The position numbers and the translations under genes were made by a program. Positions 1-8,089 of a DNA stretch of 64,000 bases are shown piece after piece (position 1 is the first letter of the stretch; every line of letters starts with the position of its first letter). The notes below the pieces were generated by a model. That model saw nothing but the letters and a program-made list of their open reading frames with translations. It was not told the origin of the DNA and did no database searches. Source of the stretch: an uncultured Eubacteriales bacterium. GTDB lineage: Bacteria > Bacillota > Clostridia > Monoglobales > Monoglobaceae. The DNA lies in assembly GCA_900545865.1 (NCBI GenBank), contig URAN01000009.1, forward strand, positions 5,864 to 69,863. Direction: 5' to 3'.

Positions 1-122
1 AGTTTTGCTATGTAACCCTCATAATGTTTGAGAATAGCGCACATTGCTTCGGTATCGCCGTTTGCCGCAGCCGAAATGACAGGGAACGGCAAAAGATTTT
101 TAGATTTCCTAACGGTGTTCAT
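1..122 (-). CDS. Helix-turn-helix domain protein, ICE regulator (partial, runs off left edge)
   Basis: Reading the minus strand from an ATG at 122 gives about 40 residues beginning MNTVRKSKNLLPFPVISAAA and containing NGDTEAMCAILKHYEGYIAK. This matches the start of the short HTH protein that follows the sigma-factor gene in Tn916/Tn1549-type elements. The gene overlaps the end of the sigma gene by 14 bases, which suggests translational coupling. The 3' end is outside the window. Family assignment rests on the sequence pattern only. Confidence 0.7.
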   Translation of the reverse strand, partial: MNTVRKSKNLLPFPVISAAANGDTEAMCAILKHYEGYIAK

Positions 123-546
123 CATCTGCTTTTCCCTCCAAATACTGTTTGATTTTCGCAAGAGCAAATTTCCTGTGCCGGAAAACCGTCGTGCGTACAA
201 CACTCAGCAGTTCGCCAATTTCTGCGTCGCTCATATCCAAGAAGTAGGACAAGAGAACAATATCGCGTTTCCTTTCGGGCAAAGCGTTAAGGGCTTCGGC
301 AAGCAGTTCATTTTTGACGAGTACATCAAAGCCGGACACTTGAAAACGGAAATAATCACTTTCATATTCGTCCGTTGTAAAAAGCTGCGCAAGTTCACTT
401 TCGCTCAAATCCGAAAAAGTTACTTCGCGTGCTGCGCGTTTCGCAAGGGTGCGGCGGTAGCTTTTTGCTTCGCCTACCAACGTTTTCTTTGCCAATGCGT
501 CGTACTGATGTTGTATTCTTTCCTTGTCGGAAGAAGATAGCCCCAT
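109..546 (-). CDS. Sigma-70 family RNA polymerase sigma factor, ICE-encoded
   Basis: A protein of about 145 residues. The C-terminal third (EALNALPERKRDIVLLSYF, then a second helix with MSDAEIGELL) is a sigma region 4 helix-turn-helix; region 2 is not obvious, as in the short sigma-like regulators of Tn916-family elements. The ATG at 546 is preferred over an upstream in-frame GTG at 555 because AGGAGG lies 8 bases before it. It is followed by an overlapping HTH gene. It probably controls transfer or excision genes lying left of the window; that is inferred from family context. Confidence 0.8.
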   Translation of the reverse strand: MGLSSSDKERIQHQYDALAKKTLVGEAKSYRRTLAKRAAREVTFSDLSESELAQLFTTDEYESDYFRFQVSGFDVLVKNELLAEALNALPERKRDIVLLSYFLDMSDAEIGELLSVVRTTVFRHRKFALAKIKQYLEGKADDEHR

Positions 547-838
547 AGAGTTCACCTCCTTCCCGCGTGGAGTAGAGGACAGGAGTTAAAGGTTTGTCCC
601 CTCTGCCCCTTTCGCTCCGTACCCGTTCGGGAGATGGCTCTTTGTTGCGTTTTTCAACTTCAAATTGAGAAATAAAAAATGCACCTATCCCCAAAATATA
701 GATAGACGCATTAGAATTATATAATATATTTATATGATGTGACAGTTCATATTCAGGACCAAAGTATTCCGTTGACAAGCACAAGTTTTTTTTCAGTATA
801 AAGTTTGTTATATTTTGTTGTGATATTCTTTGCTTCAT
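547..838 (-). CDS. Small hypothetical ORF upstream of the sigma gene (doubtful)
   Basis: An ATG at 838 has a very good ribosome binding site (AGGAGG, 7-base spacing). The frame begins MKQRISQQNITNFILKKNLC and stays open through the sigma-factor start, continuing to 395 in a different frame from sigma. Only the first 60-odd residues lie outside the sigma gene, and I recognise no domain. It may be the 5' remnant of a deleted gene or a leader peptide. The stretch 839-1060 holds only the hairpins listed separately. Confidence 0.25.
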
Positions 839-885
839 GGCGATTCCTCCTGTGAGCCGCCACTTTATACGGTCGTCATTAGGGT

Positions 886-936
886 TTCGAAAACAAAAAA
901 TGAAGGCAGCGGCCTTGATTATTCAAAGCCGCCGCA
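886..936 (-). terminator. Rho-independent terminator after the resistance-like operon
   Basis: A GC-rich hairpin (arms GCAGCGGCCTTGA / TCAAAGCCGCCGC around 906-935, one mismatch) is followed on the minus strand by a T-rich run at 904-886. It lies downstream of the D,D-carboxypeptidase gene and closes the seven-gene cargo operon. Confidence 0.75.
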
Positions 937-968
937 AAATTAGAATAGCACACAAAATGACATCTACT

Positions 969-1000
969 GTACAACGGCTTTTTTTCTTTTTCCGTTGTAC
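969..1000. repeat. Perfect 9-bp inverted repeat with T-rich loop
   Basis: GTACAACGG (969-977) and CCGTTGTAC (992-1000) flank a 14-base pyrimidine loop, just downstream of the carboxypeptidase gene. Neither strand has a clean T-tract immediately after the stem, so it is not a standard terminator. It may stabilise a 3' end or be a remnant of an insertion. Confidence 0.5.
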
Positions 1001-1060
1001 GGCAGATATTTGATAATTATGAATTTACAAATTGTTAGATATATTTTGATATTATTTTAT

Positions 1061-2017
1061 CTATCTTAGGTAGTCAGATTCATCTATTGTATGTATAATA
1101 TAAGTAACATCATCATATCTCGATGAGTCTGATTGAGAACCTAAACTACATATCAAAAACTCCTTATCATACTTTTTATAAAGTATAACTAAATGATAAT
1201 CATCAGATAGAGAGCCTGTTTTAACCCCAATTACATTCTCGTTATAATATTCTGAATTAGGATCAAGAAAAGTGTTCGTATTTTTCCATGTTTGCGTACT
1301 GCCGTCAGGCAAGGTAGCCATATAAGAACTTTGAGATACAATATCCCGAAACCATTGATATTCCAAAAGCTGATTTACAACAGCATTAAGGTCTAAAACA
1401 TTAGTAAGGGCATCCATATCATATCCGCTGGGATCGTACAGAATAGTGTTACTATATCCTTCCTCTTGTAAGTGGATGTTTAAATTGTCCATAAATACAT
1501 TGACACGTTCTTGTCCTCTTGCGGCTTGTGGAGAAAGAATACCTCCACAATAATCAGCAACCACATAGGCAGCGTCATTTCCTGAAGGAACTAACATTGC
1601 AGCAAATAAGTTATGTAGAAAATAATCTTTTACCTCTATGTCTGCAACAGATGAACCGGGGTTCGTCATTGAAATTGCTTCATCGCTGACTGGAACAATA
1701 CTGTCCAAATCCGCAATTGTTGCAGCATATTCAATAACAAATAGCTTTGCTAAGCTGGCGGGAAGTTGTTGCTCATTTTCCTTTTTAGAAATGAAAATTT
1801 CATTATTTGAACGGTCTACCAATATTAACGATTTTGCATTGTATGAATCTTGCTGAAACCCGCCATATAAAAATGAATAGATCGCATTTTTCTCGTTTCT
1901 AAAATTTTCAGGCTTCATCACCCACGGTATGAAAAATACACCTGCTATCGTTACAGCAGTAAGGAAAACAAAAAATATTCCGAAACGAGACGTCCTTCTC
2001 TTGTATTTTCTTTTCAT
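1061..2017 (-). CDS. Membrane-anchored serine D-alanyl-D-alanine carboxypeptidase (DacA/PBP5-like)
   Basis: All three penicillin-binding signature motifs are present: S-x-x-K as SLAK (about residue 88), S-x-N as SGN (about 145) and KTG (about 267, in GVKTGSLSDD). The N-terminus is basic then hydrophobic (GIFFVFLTAVTIAGVFFIPW), predicting a single-pass anchor with the catalytic domain outside. Such enzymes remove the terminal D-Ala from peptidoglycan stem peptides. The ATG at 2017 is chosen because GGAGGT lies 7 bases upstream; an in-frame GTG at 2026 overlaps that site. It is the last gene of an operon with an ABC transporter and VanR/VanS-type regulators. Unlike VanY it is a serine enzyme, so resemblance to van clusters is functional analogy. 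Confidence 0.85.
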   Translation of the reverse strand: MKRKYKRRTSRFGIFFVFLTAVTIAGVFFIPWVMKPENFRNEKNAIYSFLYGGFQQDSYNAKSLILVDRSNNEIFISKKENEQQLPASLAKLFVIEYAATIADLDSIVPVSDEAISMTNPGSSVADIEVKDYFLHNLFAAMLVPSGNDAAYVVADYCGGILSPQAARGQERVNVFMDNLNIHLQEEGYSNTILYDPSGYDMDALTNVLDLNAVVNQLLEYQWFRDIVSQSSYMATLPDGSTQTWKNTNTFLDPNSEYYNENVIGVKTGSLSDDYHLVILYKKYDKEFLICSLGSQSDSSRYDDVTYIIHTIDESDYLR

Positions 2018-2061
2018 AAATTGCACCTCCGACAGTAATCAGTCAGATTTAATAGGTAAAT

Positions 2062-2553
2062 CTAATTGGCATAATTTGCTCTTATACTTTCTGTAAATCC
2101 AGAGGGGTCACCTAATTTTGCTTTATCTATATTTTCGCGCAAATAATTACGAGTTGCGTCATCACACCGGTCTATTCCCATATATGGCATGTCGAAGGCT
2201 TTTTCCAATTCTTCTAATGCTTTTTCGGCTCGCTCTGGATCTGTATTATAAGTATCAAGCCATTCTTTCATCCATGAATATTCCCACAAATAAGAAGCTC
2301 TCGTTTCTCCATAACCAACCTGAAAGGAAGCTCCTGTATCTTCATCTTCCAGTTTATCAGGAAGTGTAATGCCATCAGGCCAATTCAAACTGTCAATGGT
2401 TGCAAGATATTCTTCTTCAATGTGTGCAAAATCCGTGAGTCCTCTTGAAGTAGAATTTGTTTCAGAATTTGAACAACCTGTAAACATCAGACATACCAAT
2501 AAAGAAAGCATTGCTCCTAAAAAAATCGTTGTTTTCATAGATAATATTTTCAT
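2062..2553 (-). CDS. Small predicted lipoprotein of the resistance-like operon
   Basis: About 160 residues with a lipoprotein signal: MKTTIFLGAMLSLLVCLMF followed by the lipobox FTGC, then a Ser/Asn/Thr-rich linker. The mature part is mostly helical and acidic, with no family I recognise. It sits 29 bases after the permease gene and 45 before the carboxypeptidase, so it is probably co-transcribed and surface-attached. It could be a substrate-binding or sensor subunit of the transporter. A second in-frame ATG six codons into the ORF may be the true start. Confidence 0.7.
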   Translation of the reverse strand: MKILSMKTTIFLGAMLSLLVCLMFTGCSNSETNSTSRGLTDFAHIEEEYLATIDSLNWPDGITLPDKLEDEDTGASFQVGYGETRASYLWEYSWMKEWLDTYNTDPERAEKALEELEKAFDMPYMGIDRCDDATRNYLRENIDKAKLGDPSGFTESIRANYAN

Positions 2554-2582
2554 GTTTTTCCTCCAATTTTATAAAATTTATT

Positions 2583-3779
2583 TTATCTAAGCGCCAATGC
2601 AGGTTCAAGCTTTGCAGCTTTTAACGCTGGCAATAGTCCTCCAAGCAACGCTACAACAACGGATGTTATAACAGCTACCACTGCCGAAAGAATAGGATAT
2701 TCCAGTGCCGCTACGGGGGAATCCACAGGCAGAAATAACCCCATGCCTTGAACCAAGAAAAAGGATATCAGGATTGAAACAATACAAACAAACACTGATA
2801 TAGTTAATTGTGCGCCTAACACTAAAGTAACAATATTCGCACGAGAAGCGCCAATCGCCCGTCTAATTAGTAATTCGTGAGTACGTTGTTCCAAGGATGA
2901 TAACCCTATGTTAATTTGTCCTAATACAGAAACAAATAACAATAAAAATGACGTTACCAAAAGTCCTAATTGAAGTACAGAAAGTACGGAATTATAAGTA
3001 TCTCCAATATCACTTTTCCCTATGATATCCAAATTTCCTCCTATTGTATCTTCTAAAATGTCATGTAATGACGAATACATCTGTCTCATGGTAATTCCCG
3101 CTTCTGAATGCCAATGAACAGTTGCATTTTTTACTTTCCACATATTCGGAACAAGTAGTTCTATTGAATGGGCGTCAAGATATACAGTTGGTATATCTGT
3201 CCCGTCATTCACAGTACCTACCACATTAAATGGTGTTAATGAAAGACTACTTTCTACATTTCCAACAGCATATGAAGTATCAAAATAATTCTGTGCTGCT
3301 TTATTTACTACCATGTACAGAGTTTTATTTATTTCCGAAGAATCAAACCAATCCCCTGATGACATAGGCAAATTATAGATTTTGTTATATGTGCTTGTAG
3401 TAAAAACAACATCTACGGGTACAGTCTTTTTGTAAACAGTGTCACTTATGTCTTGTAGAGAAGAGACAGACGCTACTGGAGCAACTGTTATCTCTTCCAG
3501 CATGGAAAAGGTAACAGCCACAAAATGATCAGTATTGTAAATTTCTCGAAAAAAATTCTCCATTTTAATGGTATCTTGAAAATCTGATCCTGTAATTGAA
3601 AAAGAATATGTAGGACTCCATCCATACATCTGTGCATTGACAGAAATCAAATATTCTTTACCAAGCGTTCCCACCAAGACAGAACTAATCATTGCAATAA
3701 TTCCTACAAACATCGATATACCTGTTAAGATATTTCTTAGAGGAGAGATACGAAGGTCTTTAAGGATCATATTTAACAC
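2583..3779 (-). CDS. ABC transporter permease, MacB/FtsX type
   Basis: One N-terminal membrane helix (about residues 12-35), a large extracytoplasmic domain of about 220 residues, and three C-terminal helices (LLVTSFLLLFVSVLGQINIG, the LTISVFVCIVSILISFFLV segment, and ILSAVVAVITSVVVALLGGL) are the MacB/FtsX layout. The motif LIRRAIGASRANI before helix 3 is typical. GTG at 3779 is chosen: GGAGG lies 7 bases upstream, and it overlaps the ATPase stop by 20 bases. With the preceding ATPase and lipoprotein adaptor it should form a MacAB-like mechanotransmission system acting on a periplasmic or membrane substrate such as an antimicrobial peptide. The substrate is not shown by the sequence. Confidence 0.88.
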   Translation of the reverse strand: MLNMILKDLRISPLRNILTGISMFVGIIAMISSVLVGTLGKEYLISVNAQMYGWSPTYSFSITGSDFQDTIKMENFFREIYNTDHFVAVTFSMLEEITVAPVASVSSLQDISDTVYKKTVPVDVVFTTSTYNKIYNLPMSSGDWFDSSEINKTLYMVVNKAAQNYFDTSYAVGNVESSLSLTPFNVVGTVNDGTDIPTVYLDAHSIELLVPNMWKVKNATVHWHSEAGITMRQMYSSLHDILEDTIGGNLDIIGKSDIGDTYNSVLSVLQLGLLVTSFLLLFVSVLGQINIGLSSLEQRTHELLIRRAIGASRANIVTLVLGAQLTISVFVCIVSILISFFLVQGMGLFLPVDSPVAALEYPILSAVVAVITSVVVALLGGLLPALKAAKLEPALALR

Positions 3780-4473
3780 ATTGAATCCTCCCTTCGTCCA
3801 TCTCATATATAATATTACAAATATTTGCAACATCAGAATCATGTGTTACAAATAGAAGCATTATGTCACGTTCATGCACAAGCTGAAATAAGAGTTCTAT
3901 AATTTGCTGACCGGTTTTTTTATCTAATGCACCTGTGGGCTCATCGCATAAAATTACTTCCGGTGATGTTGCCAGTGCACGAGCAATAGCAACTCTCTGC
4001 TGTTCGCCACCAGATAATTTAGAGGGATAGTCATTTTCTTTTTCTTCCAACCCAACACTTTTCAAGAGACTTTGTATCATTTCTTTTCGTTGCCTCTTAT
4101 CTAAAATTTTTTTTGCATAAAGTAATGGCAGCTCAATGTTTTCCCAAACTCTTAAATGCTTGATTAAAGAATAATTTTGAAAAACAAATCCAATATTATT
4201 AGCACGCAACATAGATAACTGGCGATCTGTGAGCGAGGAAACAGAAGTCCCATTGTAACAATACTCTCCCTTATAAGAACGGTTCAGCAATCCTATAATA
4301 GATATTAAGCTCGTTTTTCCAGAACCGGATTTACCAGTAACAGCATAACTATAACCTCTTTTCAATTCCATATTAGCATTATTCACTGTTACTAAAGTAT
4401 CGCCGTTATTTAATTTAACCGTAGCTGACAAATCTTTTATTTGAATTATATTTTCATTAATGATTTTTCCCAT
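3760..4473 (-). CDS. ABC transporter ATP-binding protein (MacB/LolD type)
   Basis: Walker A is GKSGSGKTS, the signature is LSGGEQQRVAIARAL, Walker B is VILCDEPTGALD and the switch histidine is in LFVTHDSD. The Q-loop is FVFQNYSL. About 237 residues is usual for the family. The ATG at 4473 starts one base after the adaptor gene's stop codon, so translation is coupled. It powers the permease encoded next. Confidence 0.93.
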   Translation of the reverse strand: MGKIINENIIQIKDLSATVKLNNGDTLVTVNNANMELKRGYSYAVTGKSGSGKTSLISIIGLLNRSYKGEYCYNGTSVSSLTDRQLSMLRANNIGFVFQNYSLIKHLRVWENIELPLLYAKKILDKRQRKEMIQSLLKSVGLEEKENDYPSKLSGGEQQRVAIARALATSPEVILCDEPTGALDKKTGQQIIELLFQLVHERDIMLLFVTHDSDVANICNIIYEMDEGRIQCVKYDP

Positions 4474-4474
4474 A

Positions 4475-5341
4475 TTATGAATTACTCCTTGGGTCAAGAT
4501 TTGGGGGAATAGACGAGACCACATCTCCTTCTTCTACGCCGGATAATATCTCTATATATGCTCCGTCTGTTGCACCTAACATTACATCTGTTTGAACACG
4601 CTCCCCGTTTTTTATAACTGTTACTGATCCTTTGCCTTGTCTGCCTGCAATCACAGAAAGTGGTAACAACAGCACGTCTTTTTCTGTTTCTGCGGTCAAA
4701 ACAACCGTAGCACCTTGTCCCGGCTTTACATCAACATCTCTGCCAATCAAACATTGCAATACAATGTTTTGCTGTACGGGAGAGGTCGTTGATATATTTT
4801 CATTATTTTCTGATACCGGTGCTACAACAGCGACTGCATCTGTGGGACCAACACCGTCAAAAACTTGAAATTTTGCTTTTAATTCGGCATTTTCCGGTAA
4901 AGTGTTTAAAAAATTTTCTGCTTCAATATTTAAAGCAAATCCTGTATATCTTACAGTTGCTATCGGATAATTATTGGGAACAGTTTCATCAGATGAAATG
5001 ACAGATATAATTGTTCCGTCAACAGGGGATCTGATTTCTGTTTCGGAAACTTTTCCAATTATGTCTCCAGCAGCAATTTTATCTCTGCTTGTGACATGTG
5101 CTTCAAAAACGCCATGTTCAGAAGAAGATACAACAAAATCCGAAGATTTAACAATCATAGTTTGAGATGATAGTGTTGGTGTAAGAGTCCCTCGGTTAAC
5201 TGTTACTGTATCGTCAAGTTGTTTAGTATTAACTGAATCAACATTTTGTTCTGTTTGTTCATTGACGGAACATGCAGACAGAATAATTGCCGTACATAAT
5301 ATTAGCAACATTGCAATTCTTTTTTTACTTTTTTGCATCAT
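4475..5341 (-). CDS. Lipoprotein periplasmic-adaptor (HlyD/MacA-like) subunit
   Basis: A lipoprotein signal ends in LSAC near residue 23. The rest has the adaptor plan: a biotinyl/lipoyl-like hammerhead (VFEAHVTSRDKIAAGDIIGK, then IRSPVDGTIISV) and a C-terminal beta domain ending GDGVEEGDVV-like turns (LSGVEEGDVVSSIPPNLD). There is almost no coiled coil, unlike Gram-negative MacA. Two adjacent ATGs (5341, 5338) follow GGGGG; either may be used. It is the first gene after a hairpin at 5366-5425. It should link the MacB-type permease to the cell surface. Confidence 0.82.
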   Translation of the reverse strand: MMQKSKKRIAMLLILCTAIILSACSVNEQTEQNVDSVNTKQLDDTVTVNRGTLTPTLSSQTMIVKSSDFVVSSSEHGVFEAHVTSRDKIAAGDIIGKVSETEIRSPVDGTIISVISSDETVPNNYPIATVRYTGFALNIEAENFLNTLPENAELKAKFQVFDGVGPTDAVAVVAPVSENNENISTTSPVQQNIVLQCLIGRDVDVKPGQGATVVLTAETEKDVLLLPLSVIAGRQGKGSVTVIKNGERVQTDVMLGATDGAYIEILSGVEEGDVVSSIPPNLDPRSNS

Positions 5342-5365
5342 ATACCCCCTTGTTATATATTCTTT

Positions 5366-5425
5366 GAGAAAAAGCAATAAAGGCTTTTGATCTAATATAG
5401 TAATTATATCAGATTAAAAGCCTTT
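5366..5425 (-). terminator. Hairpin terminator or attenuator between vanS-like gene and transporter operon
   Basis: AAAGGCTTTTGATCT (5379-5393) pairs with AGATTAAAAGCCTTT (5411-5425) with one mismatch, followed on the minus strand by a short T-rich run. It lies between the histidine kinase stop and the adaptor gene. It should end most transcripts of the regulatory genes, so the transporter genes probably have their own inducible promoter inside or beside the hairpin; a TATAAT is present in the loop on the minus strand. Confidence 0.65.
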
Positions 5426-5485
5426 ATTTATAAAATTGCCCACAAGAAAACTCTTTTTTTTACTATAGAAATTCTTACGATTTTC

Positions 5486-6565
5486 CTACGAAAGAGGGAG
5501 TGTAACTGTAAATATAATTTTTTCATCTTCGCTTTCTGCAAGAATAGTTCCTTTATGAAGTTCTATAATTTGTTTTGCTATGGCAAGCCCCAGACCAGCG
5601 CCGCCGCTACTGGTACTTCTCGCACCATCAAGCCTATAAAACTGTTCGAATATTCGTTCCAGCTTTTCTTCCGGAATGGTGTTTCCATGATTTTGGAAAA
5701 TGATCATAGCATCCTTTTCTTGAACTTCAACATTAATCAGAATTTCTGTATCATTGAAACTATATATTACAGCGTTGCGCAAAAGATTATCAAATACACG
5801 CTGAATTTTATTTGCATCACATTGTAGTGTTATATCCTCTTTAATTTTGAGATTACAAGTCAAATTTTTTTCTTTTAGCAATGGCTTAAACTCATATACA
5901 AGCTGCTCCAGTAGTCGTTTAAGATTTATTTTACTATATTGTAATGTAATATTTGACAGATTAAATCTTGTAATTTCAAAAAATTCATTGATTAAATCTT
6001 CAAGTCGTTCCGCTTTGTCTAAGGCAATTGAAAGATATTTTGTTTGCAATTCTTTTGATATTTGTGTTTCATCACGTAATAAGGTAAGATAACCAATAAC
6101 AGATGATAGAGGCGTCTTTAAATCGTGCGCTAAGTACATTATCAAATCGTTTTTTCTTTGTTCATTTTCTTTTGCAAGTCTTGCGTTATCTTCCGATTCT
6201 TGCTTTAAATGATTCAATTTTATTGCTATGTCACCAAGCTCCGGTGATAATTCGACATAATTTATATCTTTGTCAAATATCTGACTCATGGCATGCTGCA
6301 GCTCATCCACATAAGCAACAACTTTTTTCAGAAGTTTATAAGTAATATTTATAATACAAATTACCAATACAACGATAGCTGCCATGCCAAGATAAAGCGA
6401 TCTGTACACAAGATAATAGTTTGGAACATATTTATCAAGAACTTTTTGCAAAACTGATCCTAAAATAGTAGCAACAACAACAATAATTACTGTCCAAATC
6501 ACACATTGTATAATATAACTTTTGAAAAGGTTAGTCAGCAAATTGTTTTTCTTATTCAATTTCAT
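5486..6565 (-). CDS. VanS-type sensor histidine kinase
   Basis: Two membrane helices (IIQCVIWTVIIVVVATILG and LYLGMAAIVVLVICIINITY) enclose a short extracellular loop of about 20 residues. Then come a HAMP-like linker, the phosphoacceptor box YLAHDLKTPL (His about 147), an N box (VFDNLLRNAV) and a G box (GGAGLGLAIAKQ). The tiny sensor loop resembles VanS and intramembrane-sensing kinases that detect envelope drugs. The ATG at 6565 overlaps the response-regulator stop by 14 bases. It should phosphorylate the regulator encoded just upstream. Confidence 0.9.
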   Translation of the reverse strand: MKLNKKNNLLTNLFKSYIIQCVIWTVIIVVVATILGSVLQKVLDKYVPNYYLVYRSLYLGMAAIVVLVICIINITYKLLKKVVAYVDELQHAMSQIFDKDINYVELSPELGDIAIKLNHLKQESEDNARLAKENEQRKNDLIMYLAHDLKTPLSSVIGYLTLLRDETQISKELQTKYLSIALDKAERLEDLINEFFEITRFNLSNITLQYSKINLKRLLEQLVYEFKPLLKEKNLTCNLKIKEDITLQCDANKIQRVFDNLLRNAVIYSFNDTEILINVEVQEKDAMIIFQNHGNTIPEEKLERIFEQFYRLDGARSTSSGGAGLGLAIAKQIIELHKGTILAESEDEKIIFTVTLPLS

Positions 6566-7250
6566 ACCCAACCCCCCAAACTGTTTTGATAAATTTTGGC
6601 TTTTTGGCAGGTTCATTCATTTTCTCTCTAAGTCGACCGATGTGAGCCATTACAGTATTGTTATTGTCCAAATATTTTTCCTTCCATACAGCTTCAAATA
6701 ATTCCTCAGATGAGACGACCTTACCTTGATGTTCACACAGATACCAAAGAATCGAAAACTCAATAGGGGTTAATGATATTTCTTTCCCAAACAAAAAACA
6801 TTTATGACTATCCCTATTGATAATTAAACCTCTTATGTCATATTCATTCTTTACAATAGTTTGATTTTGTTTAGAATTATTATATCTTTGATAACGTCTC
6901 AGTTGAGTTTTTACTCGTGCAACAACTTCCAGAGGATTGAATGGCTTTGTGATATAATCATCTGCACCAATAGTAAGCCCCATTATTTTGTCGCTATCGT
7001 CTATTTTGGCCGTGAGCATAATTACCGGAAAATAAAATTTCTCCCTGATTTTCTGACAGATACGGAATCCGTCAATATCCGGTAGCATTACATCCAAAAT
7101 TGCCAAATCAATCTCTGTTTCCTCAATGCATTTTAACGCATCAACACCATTATAGAATTTATAAACAGTATATCCATCATTATTCAGATAAACTTGAATT
7201 AAATCGGCTATCTCTGTTTCATCATCTACCACTAAAATTTTTTCGTTCAT
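6552..7250 (-). CDS. VanR-type OmpR-family response regulator
   Basis: The receiver domain has DD at residues 9-10, the phosphorylated Asp in LAILDVMLPD (about D53), and the conserved K of ITKPFNP. The C-terminal winged helix ends IKTVWGVGYEIE, as in VanR. Start ATG 7250 has AAGGAG 8 bases upstream; the longer form would need a TTG. It overlaps the preceding HTH gene by 29 bases. It probably activates the transporter/carboxypeptidase operon; a binding site was not identified. Confidence 0.93.
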   Translation of the reverse strand: MNEKILVVDDETEIADLIQVYLNNDGYTVYKFYNGVDALKCIEETEIDLAILDVMLPDIDGFRICQKIREKFYFPVIMLTAKIDDSDKIMGLTIGADDYITKPFNPLEVVARVKTQLRRYQRYNNSKQNQTIVKNEYDIRGLIINRDSHKCFLFGKEISLTPIEFSILWYLCEHQGKVVSSEELFEAVWKEKYLDNNNTVMAHIGRLREKMNEPAKKPKFIKTVWGVGYEIE

Positions 7251-7425
7251 TATCAATGCTCCTTTTTAACCTCTTATCAATAGGCTTTTCTGAATTTTTC
7301 GGAATCAGCCACATATAGCCGATTTTTGAAACACCCGGTATACGGTTTTCCTCGCAAAGTTTCTGTACCCGTCTTTCAGAAATTCCCCATATTTTTGCCG
7401 CTTCTGGACAAGACATATATTCCAT
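7222..7425 (-). CDS. Excisionase-like helix-turn-helix DNA-binding protein
   Basis: A 67-residue protein with MSCPEAAKIWGISERRVQKL, a MerR/Xis-type winged helix-turn-helix, then a wing (GVSKIGYMWLIPKNSEKPID). A Shine-Dalgarno (AAGGAGAAGG) precedes the ATG. It is the first gene of the two-component operon and lies under a consensus promoter. Close relatives are small ICE-borne regulators; whether it acts as an excisionase or as an operon regulator cannot be told from sequence. Confidence 0.8.
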   Translation of the reverse strand: MEYMSCPEAAKIWGISERRVQKLCEENRIPGVSKIGYMWLIPKNSEKPIDKRLKRSIDNERKNFSGR

Positions 7426-7462
7426 ACTACAACCTTCTCCTTGTTATAGTTTATCAATATTC

Positions 7463-7491
7463 ATTATATACGGACATACGAATAAAGTCAA
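7463..7491 (-). promoter_or_regulatory. Sigma-A promoter for the HTH-vanRS-like operon
   Basis: On the minus strand TTGACT (7491-7486) and TATAAT (7468-7463) are separated by exactly 17 bases, about 38 bases upstream of the HTH start codon. This is a near-consensus housekeeping promoter, so the regulators are probably expressed constitutively unless repressed by the divergent XRE gene. Confidence 0.8.
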
Positions 7492-7594
7492 TAGAAAATA
7501 AAAGAATATTCGAATTATTTAAGCTAATAATAAGAACTGTATAGACATATACAAAACATAACATGAACTGTAAAATATAATAGGGTGAACAAAT

Positions 7595-7951
7595 ATGTCA
7601 AAGCGACCATTACCATTATACGATTTTAGTTCTTTCGGGGCAGCTATAAAGGCCGCAAGGAACGAGCGTGGAGAGAGCCGAAAAAAAGTAAGTGACGCAC
7701 TATATATTTCTCCTCGTTATCTTGCTAATATCGAGAATAAAGGACAGTAGCCAAGTTTACAGGTATTTTATGACCTTGTAACCCGTTATTATATTTCAGT
7801 TGATCAATTCTTTTTTCTTGATAATGCTGCTGAAAAGTCAACGCAAAGGCGACAACTCGACAGTCTGATTGATACTATGAACAGCAAGGAATTAACAATT
7901 ATGACAGCTACTGCGAAGGGAATATTGAAAGCCAAAGAGCCGGAGGAATAA
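7595..7951 (+). pseudogene. XRE-family transcriptional regulator interrupted by an in-frame TAG
   Basis: The frame from ATG 7595 reads MSKRPLPLYDFSSFGAAIKA, then a helix-turn-helix ending YLANIENKGQ. A TAG follows at 7748-7750, then PSLQVFYDLVTRYYISVDQF and a normal C-terminus to TAA 7949-7951. The two halves join into one typical 118-codon XRE protein, and family members have a residue (often His or Gln) where the TAG stands. The single nonsense codon therefore probably inactivates it. It diverges from the HTH/vanRS operon, so its loss could alter regulation of the cargo. Confidence 0.8.
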
Positions 7952-7967
7952 GTCTCCGGCTTCCTTT
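7938..7967 (+). terminator. Terminator after the XRE pseudogene
   Basis: AGCCGGAG (7938-7945) pairs with CTCCGGCT (7954-7961) and is followed by TCCTTTT. The stop codon lies in the loop. Confidence 0.8.
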
Positions 7968-7995
7968 TGTCATTGCAAAGTCATTTTTGAAGATT

Positions 7996-8021
7996 ATAGC
8001 CGATTACAGGCTATTTTTTTA
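7996..8021 (+). terminator. Second short hairpin with T-tract before oriT region
   Basis: ATAGCC (7996-8001) and GGCTAT (8009-8014) form a 6-bp stem followed by seven T residues. It may act as a tandem terminator insulating the transfer genes. Confidence 0.6.
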
Positions 8022-8089
8022 TTGGTTTTAACCGTAATTTGCGCAACAAAATCAAGATTTTAAGCAGATATTGAATATAGGGGAAAAAC

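Noticed and set aside
395..546. Continuation of the frame from 838 through the sigma-factor gene
   Set aside because: The sigma frame has clear homology and its own ribosome binding site; the other frame is shadow sequence here.
1061..7250. A vanA/vanB-type glycopeptide resistance cluster
   Set aside because: Regulators are VanR/VanS-like, but no D-Ala-D-Lac ligase, VanH or VanX is present, and the carboxypeptidase is a serine enzyme.
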